This document shows positions 60,380 through 64,000 of a DNA stretch of 64,000 bases, in pieces; position 1 is the first letter of the stretch; every line of letters begins with the position of its first letter. A program made the position numbers and the translations under genes. The stretch spans positions 1 through 64,000 of the forward strand of contig CACGXV010000006.1 of assembly GCA_902577075.1 (NCBI GenBank), written 5' to 3'. The notes below the pieces were generated by a model. The model was not told the DNA's origin and did not search any database. It was given only the letters and a program-made list of their open reading frames with translations. Source of the DNA: an uncultured Pelagibacteraceae bacterium. GTDB taxonomy: Bacteria > Pseudomonadota > Alphaproteobacteria > Pelagibacterales > Pelagibacteraceae.

Positions 60380-61486
60380 ATGAGTAATTGTTTTATACTA
60401 CTAGCTGCAGGCAAAGGTAAGAGATTTAAATCAAATAGTCCAAAACAATTTATAAATTATCTAAATAAACCCTTATTTATGCACTCTGTTAATAAGGCCA
60501 TTGAGTCAAAATTATTTAAAGCGATAATAATTGTGTCAAATGTACCATTAAAAAATATTAAAAATAAATCTATTAAAGTAATCAGAGGAGGTAGAGAAAG
60601 ACATAATTCATCACAAAAAGCATTAAAATTTATAAAAAAAATGAATTTCAAAAATGTATTTATTCATGATGCAGCACGACCAAATTTCTCTATTAAACTA
60701 TTAAAAAGACTCAATTCAAATTTGAAAAAGAATAGAGCCGTAGTGCCTTTTTTAAAAACTGAAAATTCAACCAAATATAAAATTAATAATAAAATACAAA
60801 ATCTAGACAGAAATAATTTGCTATTAACCCAAACTCCACAATGTTTTGATTTTAAAACTTTATATAATCTAAGTAAATTAAATAAAAAAAATGTTACCGA
60901 TGAAGCTTCAATATTTCTAAACAATAATCAAAAAATTAAATTTATAAAAGGTGAAGAAAATAACTTTAAAATAACCATTCAGTCGGATTTAAAAAAAATA
61001 AATCCCCAAAGTTACTATGGTATCGGTTTTGATATTCATAGATTAATTAAAAATAAAAAATTATATCTTGGAGGTAGTAAAATTCCATTTCATTCAGGTC
61101 TTCAAGGACACTCCGATGGCGATGTAATATTACACGCTGTTATCGACGGACTTCTTGGCGCAATGAGAAAAAAAGACATAGGCACGTTATTCCCGAGCAA
61201 TAAAATGAAATTTAAAAATATAAGATCACCTAATATGTTAACTCCTATTTTAAGAATTTTAGATAAAAATGGTTATAATATAAATAATTTAGATATTAAT
61301 TTAATATGTGAAAATCCAAAAGTATCAAAATACAGAAATAAAATAATTACTTCTTTGTCTAATTTGCTCAATATTAATAAAGATCAAATTAATTTAAAAG
61401 GTAAAACAGTTGAAAAATTAGGCTTGATAGGAAAGGAAAAAGCAATTGCGTGTGAAGCTATAGTCTCATTAAATTATTATGCTTAA
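60380..61486 (+). CDS. ispDF: Bifunctional IspD/IspF
   Basis: IspD half (LLAAGKGKRFKSNSPKQF) fused to IspF half (YGIGFDIHRL, GHSDGDVILHAVIDGLLGA). Confidence 0.93.
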   Translation: MSNCFILLAAGKGKRFKSNSPKQFINYLNKPLFMHSVNKAIESKLFKAIIIVSNVPLKNIKNKSIKVIRGGRERHNSSQKALKFIKKMNFKNVFIHDAARPNFSIKLLKRLNSNLKKNRAVVPFLKTENSTKYKINNKIQNLDRNNLLLTQTPQCFDFKTLYNLSKLNKKNVTDEASIFLNNNQKIKFIKGEENNFKITIQSDLKKINPQSYYGIGFDIHRLIKNKKLYLGGSKIPFHSGLQGHSDGDVILHAVIDGLLGAMRKKDIGTLFPSNKMKFKNIRSPNMLTPILRILDKNGYNINNLDINLICENPKVSKYRNKIITSLSNLLNINKDQINLKGKTVEKLGLIGKEKAIACEAIVSLNYYA

Positions 61487-61973
61487 AAAAATAAATACTT
61501 TATTTGTTACAATGTTAGGAATTGGAAAATTATCAAGAATTCCTGGTAGTTATGCTTCTTTGGTAACGGTTATTTTTTTATATATATTGTTTCACATTTT
61601 ATCAGTACCAGCGGATGTATTTTTGTTTTTTTTGGTAGCTATTTTTATAATTTCACTTTTTGCAGTAAATTTATTTATTAAAGATTTAACTAATAAAGAT
61701 CCAAAAGAGGTTGTTATTGATGAATTTATTGGTCAATCAATACCCATTTGTCTTTATGAAATAGCCCATTCAGAAGTAACGGATCCAGCAAGGGTACTAA
61801 CCTTTTATTTTATAATGTTTATTCTTTTTAGAATTTTTGATATCGCAAAACCCTACCCTGTAAGTTATTACGATAAGAACTTTAAGAATAGCTTTGGTGT
61901 TATAATGGATGATATTTGTGCTGGTTTGTATGTAGTAGCAATTCTAGTCTTTTATATGATAATTACCTCATGA
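61479..61973 (+). CDS. pgpA: Phosphatidylglycerophosphatase A
   Basis: GIGKLSRIPGSYASLV, KDPKEVVIDEFIGQ, FRIFDIAKPYPVSYYDK. Confidence 0.92.
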   Translation: MLKKINTLFVTMLGIGKLSRIPGSYASLVTVIFLYILFHILSVPADVFLFFLVAIFIISLFAVNLFIKDLTNKDPKEVVIDEFIGQSIPICLYEIAHSEVTDPARVLTFYFIMFILFRIFDIAKPYPVSYYDKNFKNSFGVIMDDICAGLYVVAILVFYMIITS

Positions 61974-62440
61974 GTAATTTATTTTTAAAAATAGTAAAGT
62001 TACTAACTAAAAAAAAACTAACAGTATCATTTGCCGAATCTTGTACTGGAGGACTTTTAGCAAGTTCAATTACATCTATTAGCGGATCATCTAAGGTATT
62101 TAATATGGGGCTAGTGACTTATTCCAATTATGCAAAGGTAAAATTACTTAAAGTTCCAAAGAAAACTATAACAAAGTATGGAGCAGTTAGCTATGAGACT
62201 TGTCAATCGATGGTTAAAAATTTAAGTAAGATTAGTAAATCAAATATATCAATCTCTATTACTGGTGTCGCTGGCCCAAATGGTGGTACAAAAGAAAAAC
62301 CAATTGGGTTAGTTTACATAGGTCTTAAAAAAGGTAGCAAAACAATTATTAAAAAAAACTTATTTAGAAGTAAAAAAAGAAATTTAATTCAAAAAAGATC
62401 TGTTGAGCAAGCTCTTAAAATGATTTTGAATATATTATAA
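61970..62440 (+). CDS. CinA C-terminal-domain nicotinamide-nucleotide amidohydrolase
   Basis: TVSFAESCTGGLLASSITSISGSS, SITGVAGPNGGTKEKPIGLVYIG; start at ATGA overlap with pgpA. Confidence 0.92.
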   Translation: MSNLFLKIVKLLTKKKLTVSFAESCTGGLLASSITSISGSSKVFNMGLVTYSNYAKVKLLKVPKKTITKYGAVSYETCQSMVKNLSKISKSNISISITGVAGPNGGTKEKPIGLVYIGLKKGSKTIIKKNLFRSKKRNLIQKRSVEQALKMILNIL

Positions 62441-62872
62441 ACTTTCAGCTCTTTTCTGAAATGCATCAGCTATTTTTTCAAGACCAAATTCAAAAGATTT
62501 TGTCATTAAAATATTTAAAAATTTATTTTTGATTTCAAAATCAACATCAAAAATCACCTCTGTTAAGTCCCCTTGCTCTTGAAATTTCCAATTATTTTCT
62601 AGATAATTTAAAGGACCATCTATATTTGTTACAAAAATTGTATCATTTTTTTTATTAAATGTAACATCACTTTTATAGGTATCTACAAAAGGTCCTTTTC
62701 CAATTGTTAGATCTGCAACAATAAGTATTAGATCTCCTTTTTGTTTTCTTTCATGTACTTTTGAACCCTGACAGAATGGAACAAATTCAGGATATTTTTC
62801 AATATCTAAAACGAACTCTATGAGTTTGTCTTTTCTATTATCAATTAATCTCTTAACTGATGCTTTTGGCAT
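62435..62872 (-). CDS. Coq10/RatA-type START-domain protein
   Basis: LVLDIEKYPEFVPFCQGSKV, GPLNYLENNWKFQ, VDFEIKNKFLN. Confidence 0.88.
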   Translation of the reverse strand: MPKASVKRLIDNRKDKLIEFVLDIEKYPEFVPFCQGSKVHERKQKGDLILIVADLTIGKGPFVDTYKSDVTFNKKNDTIFVTNIDGPLNYLENNWKFQEQGDLTEVIFDVDFEIKNKFLNILMTKSFEFGLEKIADAFQKRAESL

Positions 62873-63804
62873 TAATGAATATTTTTTCTATTATTTTTAA
62901 GTTTATTAAAATCTTCATCAGCATGATAAGATGATCTTGTTAAAGGTGATGAAGATACTAATAAAAAACCTTTAGATTTTGCTATTTTTCCTAACTCTTT
63001 AAATTCATCTGGGTGGTAATACCTATTTAATGGAAAGTGCTTGGCTGAAGGTTGAAGATATTGACCTATAGTTAAGAAATCAACTTCTGCAGATCTTAGA
63101 TCATCCATAACTTGAATTATCTCATCTTTTGTCTCTCCAAATCCAACCATAATTCCTGATTTTGTAAAGACGTTTTCATTAAATTTTTTAGAATTTTTTA
63201 AAAGTTCTAAAGAACCAAAATATCTTGCTCCTGGTCTAACTTTAACGTAGAGACTAGGCACAGTCTCAATATTGTGGTTAAATACATCTGGGTTTGCCTC
63301 TAACACTCTTTTATAAGCTTCGCCTTTTCTTAAAAAATCAGGCGTTAAAACCTCAATTGTAGTATTAGGATTTTTTTTTCTTGTTGCAACAATAACATCA
63401 TGAAAATGATTTGAACCACCATCAGGAAGATCGTCCCTATCAACAGATGTTATTACAACATGCCTTAAATCCAATTTTTTAACAGCATTTGCTATTTTTA
63501 TTGGTTCGAATTGATCTAATTTTTCGGGCTTCCCTGTTTTTACATCACAAAATGCACACGCTCTCGTACATGTATCACCCATTATCATTAATGTTGCATG
63601 CCTTTTGCTCCAACATTCAGTTATATTGGGACAATTAGCTTCCTGGCAAACTGTTACAAGATTATCTTTATTAACAACTGTTTTAGTTAAAAAAAATTCT
63701 TTGCTATTTAATAGCTTGGATTTAATCCACTTAGGTTTCTTCTTAATAGGATTAATCGGTTTATTAACTTTTTCAGGGTGTCTTGGTCTATTTTTGATTT
63801 CCAT
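62872..63804 (-). CDS. lipA: Lipoyl synthase
   Basis: [39 protein letters not shown] (two cysteine clusters). Confidence 0.96.
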   Translation of the reverse strand: MEIKNRPRHPEKVNKPINPIKKKPKWIKSKLLNSKEFFLTKTVVNKDNLVTVCQEANCPNITECWSKRHATLMIMGDTCTRACAFCDVKTGKPEKLDQFEPIKIANAVKKLDLRHVVITSVDRDDLPDGGSNHFHDVIVATRKKNPNTTIEVLTPDFLRKGEAYKRVLEANPDVFNHNIETVPSLYVKVRPGARYFGSLELLKNSKKFNENVFTKSGIMVGFGETKDEIIQVMDDLRSAEVDFLTIGQYLQPSAKHFPLNRYYHPDEFKELGKIAKSKGFLLVSSSPLTRSSYHADEDFNKLKNNRKNIH

Positions 63805-64000
63805 TGTATTTGATTATATAGGTAGTCTCACCTTCTTTTCCAAATAAAAACTTTTCTCTTATTAATATTTCTATAAAATCTAGATCTATATTTTCTGTTA
63901 AAAGTGAATTTTTATGCTCTAAATCTTCTATTTTGTTATTTAGAGTAATTTGATCATTTTTTAGTTGCTCATAGATATCTTTCTTTTCCATGTAAGAAAT
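63788..64000 (-). CDS. Septum formation initiator (FtsB/DivIC-like), C-terminal part; frame open to window edge
   Basis: Coiled-coil then [22 protein letters not shown]; frame remains open through 64000. Confidence 0.65.
   Translation of the reverse strand: MSYMEKKDIYEQLKNDQITLNNKIEDLEHKNSLLTENIDLDFIEILIREKFLFGKEGETTYIIKYNGNQK

Noticed and set aside
1-64000. CRISPR array, prophage, transposase, toxin-antitoxin or secondary-metabolite cluster
   Set aside because: No regularly spaced repeats, phage structural genes, transposases or such modules were recognised in the ORFs; the XRE regulator at 49403 stands alone.

Overview
Low-GC alphaproteobacterial chromosome segment. Gene content and composition resemble SAR11/Pelagibacter, but this is inferred from gene families, not from a database search. 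The left edge has zinc uptake genes (znuC partial, znuB, Fur/Zur-type regulator). About 2.6-43 kb is a dense phosphorus-acquisition island: C-P lyase (phnGHIJKLN, phnM, a DUF1045 2H phosphoesterase, phnF), phosphonate ABC transporter (phnC-D-E-E), an orphan PhnZ-like HD oxygenase next to an MFS transporter, an ArsC-aquaglyceroporin pair, GDPD plus a ugp glycerol-3-phosphate transporter with two tandem UgpE paralogs, a C-terminally short GlpD, PhnX-like phosphonoacetaldehyde hydrolase, ppx/ppk/SixA, phoB-phoU-pstBACS, phoR, and lipid-remodelling genes (glycosyltransferase, PlcP-like phosphoesterase, DAG-kinase-like). The right part is mostly core: manC, ilvD, valS, tRNA-Cys, tRNA-Asn, XRE regulator, aapJQMP, tRNA-Arg, trkH, trkA, ntrX, ntrY, ispDF, pgpA, cinA-type, ratA/COQ10-type, lipA, partial ftsB-like. 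Main observations: (i) an 11-bp-phased heptamer repeat TRTTAMA-N4-TRTTAMA, read as a PHO box, upstream of pstS, phnX, plcP and an unknown secreted-protein gene, with weaker copies at phnZ and ugpB; (ii) no PhnP in the window, with a 2H phosphoesterase (DUF1045) between phnN and phnM as a candidate replacement; (iii) orphan PhnZ and PhnX without PhnY/PhnW in the window; (iv) a strong stem-loop directly after each of the four substrate-binding-protein genes. No CRISPR array, phage or transposon was seen.
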